A stretch of DNA of 64,000 nucleotides from Streptomyces noursei (GCF_016917755.1 NZ_CP070326.1:1240001-1304000), one strand, 5' to 3'. Shown: positions 39,263 through 48,287, counted from the stretch's first letter. Notes: generated by a model from the letters alone, not told the origin. Numbers and translations: made by a program.

Positions 39263-40639
39263 TCACCCGGCGGGCAGGTCGGCCAGGAAGCGTGCCCCGC
39301 GGGTGTAGGTGGGATCGTGGGACACCTCACCGCCGGCGGCGCGGGCCAACCGGCGGGCGAGCGGCAGCCCGAGACCCGCGCCGTCGTGTCCGTCGTCGTC
39401 ATCGGCCCGGCGACCGGGCTGGAAGAGGTCGTCGACGAATGCCCGGGGTACGCCGGGACCGTCGTCGGCGACATCGATACGCACACCGCCGGGCGACTGC
39501 CGCACGGACACCGTCACCCTCGAACGGGCGTAGCGGACCGCGTTGGCCAGCAGCGGGCTGACGATGCGTGCGAGGAGAGCGGGGGCCAGACCCGCCGTCA
39601 GCTCCGGATCCGACACCTCGATGACGGCCTTCACCCGATCCCGTCCGTCGAGGTCGTGGACGAGCCGGTGCAGGACGGGGACGACGGCCGTCGCGCCGGG
39701 GGCGGTGGCGGCGTTCTGCGCGCTTTCACGGGCGTCGTTCAACAGGGTGTCGCAGATGGTGCGCATGGACTGGGCGGCCTCGGCGATCACCTCGTGGGTG
39801 GCGCGGGTCTCGGCGGCGGAGCGCGGGCGGGTCCGCCACCAGTCGAGTTCGACGATGATCCGGGTGAGTGGGGTGCGCAGTTCGTGGGACAGCTCGCCGG
39901 TCAGCTGCTGCTCGTGGCGCAGGACGGCGCGTATGCGGTCCAGCAGCGCATCCAATGAGGCGCCCAGGCGGGCCAGTTCGGCCGGCTGGCCCTCAGCGCC
40001 GAAGCGTTCGTCGGAGCCGACGGCGCTCCACTGGGTGGCCTGGTCGGTCATGGTGCGCACGGGGCGCAGCGCCCGCCCGACGGCCAGGCGGGTCAGCGCA
40101 TAGGTGCACACGAGCATGACCGCGTCCAGGACCAGGGAGCCCAGCAGCAGGGTGTCCGCCGAGTTGCGGTACGGGGCGAGGTCCAGGGCGGTGACGACCG
40201 TGGCGGCGCTGTGATGGCCGGACACGGGACGGGAGCACAGGCGGACGTGGCGAGGGCTGTCGGCCTCGACCGTCGTGCAGCGCTCGTCTCCTCGCGCGGC
40301 GAGCCGGCCGGCGGCCCGGGTCAGCGTGCCGTCGGCGGTGGCCGTCGGCGGTTTCTCCAGCAGCTGCGACCCGGTGTAGATCCATACATTGGCGTCCAGG
40401 AGGCGGTCGTTGGCGGTCTCCACGACCCGCGCCCCGGGGCCGCTGGTGTCGACGGTCGTGGCGACGGCGGCCGCGCGGCTGCCCAGCTCGCTGTCCGCCT
40501 GGTGCTGCAGGTGCCGGTCCATCACCGTGTTGAACACCACGGTCAGCATGGTCATCAGGAGCGCGGCGGTGGTCAGCGCGACGAGCGAGAGCCGGCCGCG
40601 CAACGTACGGGGAGCCGGGCGACGCAGGGGTCGGATCAC
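39263..40639 (-). CDS. Two-component sensor histidine kinase
   Basis: 458 residues. Two membrane segments (about 20-40 and 165-185) flank a periplasmic-type sensor domain. A HAMP-like linker precedes the H box GELSHELRTPLTRI, and the ATPase domain has N box LLANAVRYA, DVADDGPGVP and GLGLPLARRLA. It presumably phosphorylates the response regulator encoded just upstream, with which it overlaps by 4 bp (GTGA). The signal is unknown. Confidence 0.93.
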   Translation of the reverse strand: MIRPLRRPAPRTLRGRLSLVALTTAALLMTMLTVVFNTVMDRHLQHQADSELGSRAAAVATTVDTSGPGARVVETANDRLLDANVWIYTGSQLLEKPPTATADGTLTRAAGRLAARGDERCTTVEADSPRHVRLCSRPVSGHHSAATVVTALDLAPYRNSADTLLLGSLVLDAVMLVCTYALTRLAVGRALRPVRTMTDQATQWSAVGSDERFGAEGQPAELARLGASLDALLDRIRAVLRHEQQLTGELSHELRTPLTRIIVELDWWRTRPRSAAETRATHEVIAEAAQSMRTICDTLLNDARESAQNAATAPGATAVVPVLHRLVHDLDGRDRVKAVIEVSDPELTAGLAPALLARIVSPLLANAVRYARSRVTVSVRQSPGGVRIDVADDGPGVPRAFVDDLFQPGRRADDDDGHDGAGLGLPLARRLARAAGGEVSHDPTYTRGARFLADLPAG

Positions 40640-41298
40640 GACAGCCGGTTTCCGATGCCGCGGACCGTTCGCAGACTCAGGTTGCTGCCCGCCCCGCGCA
40701 GCTTGCGGCGCAGCCGGCTCAGGTACTGGTCCAGTGTGTTGTCGCTGACCTGGGCTCCGTCCGGCCAGGCGGCCCTGACCAGGTCGCGGCGGCGCACGAT
40801 GGCGCCGCCCGCGGCCACCAGGGTGGCCAGCAGCCGGAATTCCGTCGGGGACAGCTCGACATGGGCATCGCCGACGCCGGCGGTGTGCCGGGTCGCGTCC
40901 AGAACCAGGTCACCGACCGTGGCGACGGCCGGCGGCGCGGCGCGTTTGAGTGTGGCCCGCAACCGGGCGACGAGTTCGGCGAGATGGAACGGCTTGGGCA
41001 GGTAGTCGTCGCCGCCGGCGGAGAACCCGGACAGCCGATCGGTGAGGTGGTGGCGGGCGGTCAGAAAGAGGATCGGGGCGATGAACCCGTTGGCGCGCAT
41101 CGCCTGGCACACGTCCCGGCCGTCCGCGTCGGGCAGTCCGACGTCCAGGACGACCGCGCCGATGTCGTCGGCGACCAGCCGTAGGGCGGTGGCCCCGTCG
41201 GCGGCGAGCACCGGCGCGAAGCCCTCGTCGGCGAGGCCACGGCGGAGCACGTCACGCAGGGCGTGATCGTCCTCAACGACCAGGATCTTGTGGCCCAT
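40636..41298 (-). CDS. OmpR-family response regulator
   Basis: 220 residues. The N-terminal receiver domain has the acidic pocket EDD (9-11), phosphoacceptor Asp52 in VVLDVGLPD, and Lys in PKPF. The C-terminal winged-helix DNA-binding domain reads ELSPTEFRLLATLV...NTLDQYLSRLRRKL. ATG at 41298 has GGAGGA four bases upstream; an in-frame ATG at 41403 was rejected as it adds a low-complexity leader. It likely acts on the TCAGG repeats at 38349-38364 and perhaps on its own promoter. Confidence 0.93.
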   Translation of the reverse strand: MGHKILVVEDDHALRDVLRRGLADEGFAPVLAADGATALRLVADDIGAVVLDVGLPDADGRDVCQAMRANGFIAPILFLTARHHLTDRLSGFSAGGDDYLPKPFHLAELVARLRATLKRAAPPAVATVGDLVLDATRHTAGVGDAHVELSPTEFRLLATLVAAGGAIVRRRDLVRAAWPDGAQVSDNTLDQYLSRLRRKLRGAGSNLSLRTVRGIGNRLS

Positions 41299-41410
41299 GG
41301 TCCTCCATCGGGTCGTCGGCCGCCTGGGCCGTGCCGGACAGGACAGGCACCCGGCCCGGACGCCGAGACCGGTGCCGCCGACCGGACACGTCACGCGTTC
41401 CACCAGTCAA

Positions 41411-41424
41411 CTACAGCCTTGTAG
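41411..41424. promoter_or_regulatory. CTACA-N4-TGTAG dyad upstream of the response regulator gene
   Basis: CTACAGCCTTGTAG is a perfect 5-bp inverted repeat 113-126 nt upstream of the regulator start. TGTAGAC recurs at 41439-41445. The TACA...TGTA half-sites resemble BlaI/CopY-type operators; no such repressor gene is in the window. Confidence 0.35.
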
Positions 41425-41557
41425 ACACTGCACGGAACTGTAGACGACCGCACGGGCACGCCGGTTCCCGCCGCCGTCCCGCACTGCGGACGCGCAGGAT
41501 CCGAGGGTCCTGCGCCGAGGCGGGGCCGGCGGGCGGTACCACTGACGGTCGACGTCC

Positions 41558-43114
41558 CTAACGCGCCCCTGCGGAGGGCAGCCTGTCCGTGGGAGTGCTC
41601 CCCGCCGGTCGGCGATCACCGTGGTCGGCCGGCCGGGGGATCGGGCCGGGCGGCGCCCCGCCGACCCGTGCGCGGCGGCCTTCGCTCGCCGGCCTGCGGT
41701 TCGCCGTGCGCCGTCGGTACCGGCCGACGGCCTCCTGGGCCGCTGCCGCAAGGGTCACCGCGGCCAGGAGGAGGTAGAAGACGTAGAGCTTGTGCAGGTC
41801 GTCGAGGAAGTACCAGATCGACGCGGTGGCGGTGAACCAGAAGCCGATCACGGCGTAGGGACCGGTGTCCCGCTGACGGGCCGCGCCGGCCAAGCAGAGG
41901 GCCGCGGTGATCGCGAGCAGCACCGCGATGCCCGCATACGCGCGGTCCCAACCGACTTCGGCGCGCCGCAGTTCGGAGTAGACCGCGATGCTCTCCGCCA
42001 CCGGCCCCCAGGCCACGACGCTGGACAGCCGGGGCGACAACGGCAGTGCGACCAGGCCCAACACCCCTGCCGCGAGGGCGACATCGCCGAAGTGGTCGGT
42101 ACCGACGAGATCACCATGGGCGCACAGCAACGACAGCAGGCTTCCGACCAGTCCCAACGCGCCCGCGATGGAAGGGCGGAGGGCCGTGCGGAGCCGGCGC
42201 AGCACGGCAGCGCCGCGAGCGGGCGCCGGAGCCGGAGCCGGCGGGAGCGGCGCGTCCGCCTGCATCGTCGGAGCCGATGCGGCGCCGAGCGCGTCGGTCA
42301 GCGCCGCACGCATCACCGCCGCGTCCTCGAAGCGCTCCGCCGGGTCCTTGCGCAGTGCCCGCGCGACCACCGCCGCCACCGCGGGAGGTATCTGCGGGCG
42401 GACCCGGGTGAGGGGCACCGGCTCGGTGAACAGGTGCTGGTGCATCACGGCGAACGGCGAATCCGCTTGGAACGGCGGGGCCCCGGTGAGCAGTTCGTAC
42501 AGCAGGCACCCCATGGCGTAGAGGTCCGCCCGGTGGTCGATCTCCACCCCGCTGATCTGCTCCGGCGACAGGTAGGCGGGAGTGCCGGGGGCCACCCCGC
42601 TGCCGGTGAGACGGGTGGCGGCCTCGGCCAGTGCCTTGGCGATGCCGAAATCCAGCACCTTCACCGTCGTGGGGCCGGTGAGCATGATGTTCGACGGTTT
42701 GATGTCCCGGTGCACGATGCCGTGTTGGTGGCTGTGGTCCAGGGCGTCGAGCACCTGGCACGCCACGGTGACCGCCTGGGCGACCGGCAGCGGGGCGGTG
42801 CGCAGCGACTCGGCGAGCGTGCTGCCCGCCACGTACTCCATCACCAGGAACGGCCGCGGGCCTTCCTCGTCCGGTTCCACGCCGACATCGTGGATGGTGG
42901 CGACGGCCGGATGGTTCAGGGCCGCCACGGCGTGCGCCTCACGTTGGAACCTGGCGCGCGCTTCGGGATGGTGGGCCAGTTCCGGGGACATCAGCTTGAC
43001 GGCGACCGTGCGTCGCAACCGGTGGTCGATCGCGCGGTGGACCGTGCCCATACCGCCGCGGCCAAGCCGCTCGATCAGCTCGTAGCGGCTGCCGAGCATT
43101 GTGTCCCGCCCCAC
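41558..43114 (-). CDS. Membrane Ser/Thr protein kinase (PknB-like)
   Basis: 518 residues. The cytoplasmic Hanks-type kinase domain (about 10-275) has glycine loop GRGGMG, ATP-anchoring Lys40 in VAVKL, catalytic HRDIKPSN (Asp137), DFG and SPEQ. A Pro/Ala linker is followed by about six membrane helices (315-490) instead of PASTA repeats, so the signal is not the usual muropeptide binding. GTG at 43114 has AAGGAG six bases upstream; the longer frame to 43291 lacks support. Confidence 0.92.
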   Translation of the reverse strand: MGRDTMLGSRYELIERLGRGGMGTVHRAIDHRLRRTVAVKLMSPELAHHPEARARFQREAHAVAALNHPAVATIHDVGVEPDEEGPRPFLVMEYVAGSTLAESLRTAPLPVAQAVTVACQVLDALDHSHQHGIVHRDIKPSNIMLTGPTTVKVLDFGIAKALAEAATRLTGSGVAPGTPAYLSPEQISGVEIDHRADLYAMGCLLYELLTGAPPFQADSPFAVMHQHLFTEPVPLTRVRPQIPPAVAAVVARALRKDPAERFEDAAVMRAALTDALGAASAPTMQADAPLPPAPAPAPARGAAVLRRLRTALRPSIAGALGLVGSLLSLLCAHGDLVGTDHFGDVALAAGVLGLVALPLSPRLSSVVAWGPVAESIAVYSELRRAEVGWDRAYAGIAVLLAITAALCLAGAARQRDTGPYAVIGFWFTATASIWYFLDDLHKLYVFYLLLAAVTLAAAAQEAVGRYRRRTANRRPASEGRRARVGGAPPGPIPRPADHGDRRPAGSTPTDRLPSAGAR

Positions 43115-43170
43115 CGACTTCTCCTTGTCGCCCTTTGGCCGAAGCTTACGTTCGCCGTGAACGGTACCTG

Positions 43171-43614
43171 TCACTCCCGTCGCCCACGGCCGTACGGGTC
43201 GTCGCCGAGCGCGGCGCGCAGCACGTCCATGTCGCGGGCCGCGTCCAGGGTGCCTATGTGCGGCAGGATCGCGCCGCTGCGCGCCCGGCACTGCGCCGCG
43301 GTGCGGTCGGCGTCCGCGAGCGCGGCCCGGCGCTCTGCGTCCGTGCGGGGATACAGCGGTTGCGGCGCGTCGTCGTCGCTGCCGCTCTGCCCGGACTGCC
43401 CCGGTGCGGCAGCGTGGTCCGCCGCGTCGTCCCGGGCGGTGCAGTCCAGAGCGGGTTTACTGCCGGCGACGCCGCGCGGGTCGAATCCGACGATGTCGAA
43501 GCGCGCCCTGGCCGCCTTGCCGAACGAGGCCACGCCGTCCGACTTCAGTGTGGCCACGCCGGAACCGCCCGGGCCGCCCGGGTCGAAGACCAGCGACCCG
43601 CGGGGGTGCGGCCG
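43171..43614 (-). pseudogene. Truncated S33-family (tripeptidyl aminopeptidase-like) hydrolase
   Basis: The frame encodes FDPGGPGGSG, the oxyanion-hole region, and VGFDPRGVAGSKPALDC and DMDVLRAALGD, a recognisable middle segment of secreted tripeptidyl aminopeptidases. It stops before the GxSYG nucleophile motif, and the upstream N-terminus and signal peptide are absent or out of frame. It is therefore a broken internal fragment, just upstream of the Ser/Thr kinase gene. Confidence 0.72.
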
Positions 43615-43808
43615 ACGGACCGCGGGGGCGAGGCGCTCGTGGGGCGGTCCGCAGGCTCGGCCCGGTCCTCCTACCCGTCCGAGTTCCCGCTGCTCCAAGG
43701 AGAACGCCGCGCTTGTCCGTTCCGTCCCTCGTCGACCGTCCGATACGTCGCTGGAGCATCGCGGAGGCACCATGAGGTTGTGATGAGGGCAGCGGCTACC
43801 CTTCCGAC

Positions 43809-44015
43809 GTGCGCGTACTGGTAAACGAGGACAACGACGACCTGCGGTTCACCGTGGCCGCGGCCCTGCGCGGGGACGGTCTTGCCGTCGACGAGGTGTC
43901 CGATCTGCCCGCCGCGGACGAGGCGTTGTTCATCACCGCGTACGACTGCGCCGTCTTCGACCGGATGCTCCCTTCCGGCGACGCCCCCGACTACGTACAG
44001 CACCTGCGCCGGACC
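43809..44015 (+). pseudogene. N-terminal fragment of an OmpR-family response regulator
   Basis: From GTG 43809 the frame reads VRVLVNEDNDDLRFTVAAAL and DCAVFDRMLPSGD, matching the first 65 or so residues of a receiver domain. It breaks off after VQHLRRT at about 44015, where cytochrome P450 sequence begins in another frame. It lacks the DNA-binding domain. Confidence 0.72.
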
Positions 44016-44585
44016 GACCGTCGACGTGCTCAGCGACCTCACCGCCCACGATCTCACCGACGACGAACTCACCGGTATCGGAGTACTGCTCCTCGCGGCG
44101 GGTCTGGACACCACGACCAACATGATCGCGCTGGGCACCTTCGCGCTGCTGCAGCACCCCGACCAATGGGCGGCCCTGCGCACGGATCCGGACCTGGTCG
44201 CACCGGCTGTCGAGGAGCTGATGCGCTATCTCACCGTCGTGCCCACCCTGGTGCGGGTGGCGCTTGAGGACGTGGAACTCGACGGCCACCTGGTGAAGTC
44301 GGGATCCACGGTCGTGCTGGCGTCGTCGGCGGCCAACCTTGACCCGGCGAGGTTCACCGCCCGAACACCCTGGATCCGCGCCGCAACCCCGTGGGCCATG
44401 TCGGCTTCGGCCACGGCCCCCACCAGTGCCTCGGCCAGCAACTGGCCCGGGTGGAGCTGCGAGTCGCGTTCCCCGCCCTGGCCGCCAGGTTCCCGGGATT
44501 GCGCCTCGCCGGCCCCGCCGACGACATTCCGCTGCGCGAAAGGGCCACTGTCTACGGGGTGACCACGTTCCCGGTCACCTGGTGA
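44013..44585 (+). pseudogene. C-terminal fragment of a cytochrome P450, frameshifted
   Basis: The first frame contains the I-helix AGLDTTTN and the ExxR pair in EELMR. Near 44360 a frameshift moves the reading to the frame with the haem-binding [10 protein letters not shown] and the end TFPVTW (stop at 44585). The N-terminal half of the enzyme is missing and replaced by the response regulator fragment. A P450 without its N-terminal half cannot be functional. Confidence 0.78.
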
Positions 44586-44857
44586 GGCACGACGACGCCG
44601 GCCGAGCCGCCCGCGGACGCCGCACCCCGGCCGGCCGGCCACGAGCGGTCCGGGGCTTCCGCGCTCGGCCCTCATGGCCGGCCGCGGAACCCCAGGTCAC
44701 ACCGCCATTGGGGGCACTGCCGAGGGCATGCGACTCACGCGAATGGACCAGCCATCCGATGACAGAATCCGCCAAACGGGTACCTTTGAGTGAATGCGTA
44801 GCTTCTTAGCGTGCCTGTCCGCAGGTGCCGCTAAATCCTGTTAAGGAGGAATAAGCA

Positions 44858-45064
44858 ATGACGCATTTTCGTCGAATAACGACCATGGCGGCGGCAAGCG
44901 CAATCCTCTCCCTCGGGCTCATCGCACCCGCCCAGGCACAGCCCCGGTTCGGGGGCGACGGTGACGGGGACCCCGTCCACATCGGGGGCAACGAGGCGGA
45001 TCACCTCCACATCCACGTCCACGGGCACTGCCCTCCCATCATCGGCTGCCTCATCTCCCTCTGA
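44858..45064 (+). CDS. Small secreted His-rich peptide
   Basis: 68 residues. The signal peptide has basic MTHFRRI, a hydrophobic core and cleavage near APAQA-Q. The mature part of about 40 residues is Gly/Asp-rich, then has a His cluster (DHLHIHVHGHC) and ends CPPIIGCLISL with two cysteines seven apart. ATG at 44858 has a full AAGGAGG Shine-Dalgarno site, so it is surely translated. The His/Cys pattern suggests metal binding or a disulphide-closed bioactive peptide. I recognise no family. Confidence 0.75.
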   Translation: MTHFRRITTMAAASAILSLGLIAPAQAQPRFGGDGDGDPVHIGGNEADHLHIHVHGHCPPIIGCLISL

Positions 45065-45266
45065 GGGGTCGGCTCGCTTCGGGCTGCCGTTTCCCACCTG
45101 GTGTGGTTGACGCGTCACATCCCGCGGCCCGGTCCACACCAGGGCTCGGAACGCTCGTCGGCGGACATCGGAAGATGTTTCGGCTTCATGGCGAAGGGGT
45201 ATATAGCGCAGCTGTCGGGGGCTTCCCATATCCCCTCAGCAAGCCGGGCGGCTCGTGTGCCTCCGC

Positions 45267-45287
45267 GGCCGAAGCCCTCGCTTGGCC
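45267..45287. terminator. Hairpin between convergent genes
   Basis: GGCCGAAGC and GCTTGGCC can pair with one bulged base around a CCTC loop, between the peptide gene and the convergent endoglycosidase gene. No U-run is present. Confidence 0.3.
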
Positions 45288-45327
45288 GGACTCCTGCGGC
45301 GTAGCGGGGTGATGCGCGTGGATGTCG

Positions 45328-46245
45328 TCAAGGGGTGTAGACGGCGTCGCTGCCGTACAGCTCCCTGGTGAAACCGGAGATGTAGTCGTGCCGATCGGAA
45401 CCGTCGAGGTTGTAGGTCAGGTACACACCGTACCCACCGGCCACGGTTTGCTTGGCGAAGTCGGCTGCGGTGCTCCGAGGCGTGTTTCCGATCTCCACCG
45501 CTGCCGGTGACAGGCTCGACTTGGGCAGCGAGATGTTCGGTACCTGCCACTGCCCGTACCACGGGTTCCAGGCGTAGTTGAACTTCGACGACACGTCCAC
45601 GCCGCCGTAGGAAAGCTTCTCCGCCGACGGGCCGATGTCGTACAGGGAGATGAGCTTGTCGGGCATGTTGTCACGCAACGCGGAGACCAGGTGGACGAAG
45701 GAGCTGTCGTTGGGTTGCCCCGTGCCGTTCTTCCCGTACTCGGCGTACTCGTCGTCGAAGTCGATGCCGTCCAGGCCGTACTTGCTGACGGCGTCGGACA
45801 GCTGCTTGGCGAACGCCGAGGCAGCGCCCTTGGAAGGGAAGTTGGCGAACCCGGCACCCTGGTGGTTGCCGAGCACCGACAGCATGACCTTGATGCCCTT
45901 GGCCTGCAGCGGTCGGATCTGATGCGCCGCGTCGTCGAGGACACGCTGGACGTTCTCGTTGAAGTACAGGTAGGCCGACTGCTTGCCGGCGTCGTAGTTG
46001 ATGTTGGCGGCGAAGATGACCGCGACGTCGAACACGTTGCCGCCGCCCTTGGCCAGCGTGTACTTGCCGACGTTGAGCATGCTGTTGTTGTTCACCTCGA
46101 CATAGGCCACCGAGGTCGGCCCTTTTTGCTTCACAGGTAATGACGCTGCAGGGGCGGTCGCCGTCGTACCGACCACGAGTGCGGCCGCAGCCAGAAGCGC
46201 GAGCACGGCCGTGCGCGCTCCACCTCGACCAAGAGTGAAATTCAT
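45328..46245 (-). CDS. Endo-beta-N-acetylglucosaminidase H-type (GH18) secreted enzyme
   Basis: 305 residues, closely matching remembered Streptomyces plicatus Endo H, which cleaves the chitobiose core of high-mannose N-glycans. A signal peptide ends near APAAS. The mature protein has VAYVEVNNNSMLNVGKYTLA, SVLGNHQGAGFANFPS and the GH18 active site DGIDFDDE (Asp164, Glu166). ATG at 46245 has GGGAG upstream. Codon 36 is TTA (46138-46140), so secretion of this enzyme is probably tied to bldA and development. It is convergent with the small peptide gene. Confidence 0.95.
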   Translation of the reverse strand: MNFTLGRGGARTAVLALLAAAALVVGTTATAPAASLPVKQKGPTSVAYVEVNNNSMLNVGKYTLAKGGGNVFDVAVIFAANINYDAGKQSAYLYFNENVQRVLDDAAHQIRPLQAKGIKVMLSVLGNHQGAGFANFPSKGAASAFAKQLSDAVSKYGLDGIDFDDEYAEYGKNGTGQPNDSSFVHLVSALRDNMPDKLISLYDIGPSAEKLSYGGVDVSSKFNYAWNPWYGQWQVPNISLPKSSLSPAAVEIGNTPRSTAADFAKQTVAGGYGVYLTYNLDGSDRHDYISGFTRELYGSDAVYTP

Positions 46246-46512
46246 TGACCAGTCTCCCATCGATGGGATGGCACCGAGAACTTGCCGCAGAGCACCGGCC
46301 GCAGACGCGCGCCTCGCCCAGGGACAATCAGGGCAACACCTGCCCACACCGGCCCCAGACGCAAACCCTGTACGCAGTAAGGCTGTTCCCTTCATGGCCT
46401 CCCCCAGGCCCCATGCCCCTGGCTCCAGGCCCTGGCCCCGGGCCCGAATTGTTGTGGCCGTCACGGTATATATCGCCTGCGACGAACTCCTCGGCATCGG
46501 ACAATCGGTCCC

Positions 46513-47046
46513 ATGGTCTTCTCACGTCCCGTCCGGCCCTGGCTGCTTCCCAATGCCGCGTTGCTCGCCGCAATGACCCTCTGGGGCATCCTCCGCTATC
46601 CGCATCTGCCGAACCGAATACCTCAGCACCTCGGCATCGAGGGGGTGGACTCCTGGACGCAGCGGTCGATCGGCAGCGTGTTTGGGCTGGTGTTCGTGTA
46701 CCTCGGGGCGACGGTGCTGCTGACCGCCTGCGCCGAGCTGACCCTGAGGGTGACGCCGCAGGCCGAGATGCCGAAGGAAGCGGTGCCGTTCGGCAACGGA
46801 TTGGTCAGGTCCTCGCTCAACCGGCCCCGCACCCGCGCCTCGGCAATCGGCACCGCCCGGGCGTTGCTGGTACTCAATGCCTGTGCGGGAGTCTCGCTCC
46901 TGATCGGCTGCGGCGTGCTGTGGCGCTCCGCACCCGATCCGGAGGTGCCCGGCTGGTCGTTCGTCGCGATGCTTCTGCCGCTTCTCGCCGGAACCGCCAT
47001 GACGGTGGCGGCCGCGATCCGCGACCGGCGCACGCCAGTCAACTGA
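46513..47046 (+). CDS. DUF1648-domain membrane protein
   Basis: 177 residues with four hydrophobic segments. The first helix is followed by YPHLPNRIPQHLGIEGVDSW, the DUF1648 signature of SdpI-like and regulatory membrane proteins. Function unknown. It starts at ATG 46513 without a strong ribosome binding site and is followed by a 357-nt intergenic stretch. Confidence 0.78.
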   Translation: MVFSRPVRPWLLPNAALLAAMTLWGILRYPHLPNRIPQHLGIEGVDSWTQRSIGSVFGLVFVYLGATVLLTACAELTLRVTPQAEMPKEAVPFGNGLVRSSLNRPRTRASAIGTARALLVLNACAGVSLLIGCGVLWRSAPDPEVPGWSFVAMLLPLLAGTAMTVAAAIRDRRTPVN

Positions 47047-47121
47047 GCACATGGGCGGGGTAAGGACGGTCTCCGGGGAAGCCCGGCCCGTCACGGGCGC
47101 GTCAAAAATGGGGAAGCCCTC

Positions 47122-47303
47122 TTGAAGGCGGGTGCGGGGCGGAATTTGATGGGGCTGTGAACAGCGCCTGGCTCCTTCTCGACCGTCCGCCTCATCAGGC
47201 GGTCCCAAGTCGTGCGCCGCGCTGCACGGAGACCTCCGCCTCACGCTGAGACCTCTCCCGCATGCGGACGGGGCGCCCTGACCCGATCAGGCGCCCCGTT
47301 TTT
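47122..47303 (+). ncRNA. Candidate small RNA with promoter and terminator
   Basis: TTGAAG (47122-47127) and TTTGAT (47145-47150) are spaced by 17 bp and could be -35 and -10 elements. Transcription from about 47157 would end at the strong terminator (47269-47303), giving an RNA of about 145 nt with no plausible open reading frame. It could instead be a read-through end of the upstream membrane-protein mRNA. Confidence 0.35.
47269..47303 (+). terminator. Rho-independent terminator
   Basis: CGGGGCGCCCTGA pairs with TCAGGCGCCCCG (one bulged C) around a short loop and is followed at once by TTTTT. This is the clearest intrinsic terminator in the window. Confidence 0.85.
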
Positions 47304-47403
47304 GTGCGCCCGTACACACGTCACAGCTGAGCTCTGCTCAGCCGAGCAACCAGTACGGCGCACTCGCTCCTCCCCCTTTCAACCCTCGCCCTGTGAATGG
47401 ATC

Positions 47404-48213
47404 ATGTCCGTCTACGACCTCACCTCCCGTACCGTCCTGGTGACCGGCGCCACCTCCGGCATCGGCTTCGAGACCGCCCGCCAACTCGCCGAACGCGGCG
47501 CCACCGTCCTCGTACACGGCCGCACCGCCGAGGAAGCACAGGCCGCCACCGACCGGCTCGTCGCCACCGCAGGCATCGATGCCTCCCAACTGTGCGCCTT
47601 CTCCGCGGACTTCACACGCCTGGAGGAGGTCGAGACCATGGCACGTCGCGTTCTCGCCGAACACCCCCGCCTGAACGTCCTGGTCAACAACGCCGCCACC
47701 GCCGCACCCGAACGCCACACCCTCACCGCCGACGGCAACGAACTCGCCCTCCAGGTCAACTTCCTCGCCCACTACCTGCTGACCTACCTCCTGGAACCGG
47801 CCCTCACCGCAGAACCCGGCGGACGCGTCGTCAACGTCTCCTCCTCGCTGCACCGCACCGCTTCCATCCAATGGAACGACCCCCAACGCACCCGCCGCTA
47901 CTCCCGACTCGCCGCCTACGCCCAGTCACAACTGGCACTCACCATCTTCGCCGCCGACCCCCGGGTCACCGCGGTCTCCGTCCACCCAGGCATCTGCGAG
48001 ACGAACCTGCTCCCCCTCTACGACATCCAGGGCGACACCGCCGCCCAAGGCGCGGCCCACGTGGCCCGACTGTGCGACCCGTCCATCGACATCATCAACG
48101 GCGCCTACTACGACCGCGACCAGCGCGTCGATCCCGCCCCCGCCGCCACCGAAGACCGCACCATCAAACGCCTCACCAAACTCGCCGACCAACTCGTCGG
48201 CCAACACGCCTGA
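47404..48213 (+). CDS. Short-chain dehydrogenase-like protein lacking the catalytic lysine
   Basis: 269 residues with the Rossmann motif TGATSGIG, NNAA, and VNVSSSLH carrying the Ser. The active-site YxxxK reads YAQSQ: the Lys is Gln. The usual family sequence here is YxQSK. The fold is therefore intact but normal oxidoreductase chemistry is doubtful. ATG at 47404 was chosen as the fold begins just after it; the upstream in-frame start at 47212 lies within the terminator region. Confidence 0.88.
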   Translation: MSVYDLTSRTVLVTGATSGIGFETARQLAERGATVLVHGRTAEEAQAATDRLVATAGIDASQLCAFSADFTRLEEVETMARRVLAEHPRLNVLVNNAATAAPERHTLTADGNELALQVNFLAHYLLTYLLEPALTAEPGGRVVNVSSSLHRTASIQWNDPQRTRRYSRLAAYAQSQLALTIFAADPRVTAVSVHPGICETNLLPLYDIQGDTAAQGAAHVARLCDPSIDIINGAYYDRDQRVDPAPAATEDRTIKRLTKLADQLVGQHA

Positions 48214-48287
48214 CACACACCACCGACCGAAGCAGCACAAGGCAGCACAAGGCAGCCTCCCTCCCACCCGAAAGGCCCGTACCCCCC

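Noticed and set aside
41621..43783. 720-codon plus-strand frame opposite the Ser/Thr kinase
   Set aside because: Antisense shadow; kinase motifs are clear on the other strand.
44759..44809. 16-codon frame upstream of the secreted peptide
   Set aside because: No ribosome binding site and no run of a single codon type that would suggest a leader peptide.
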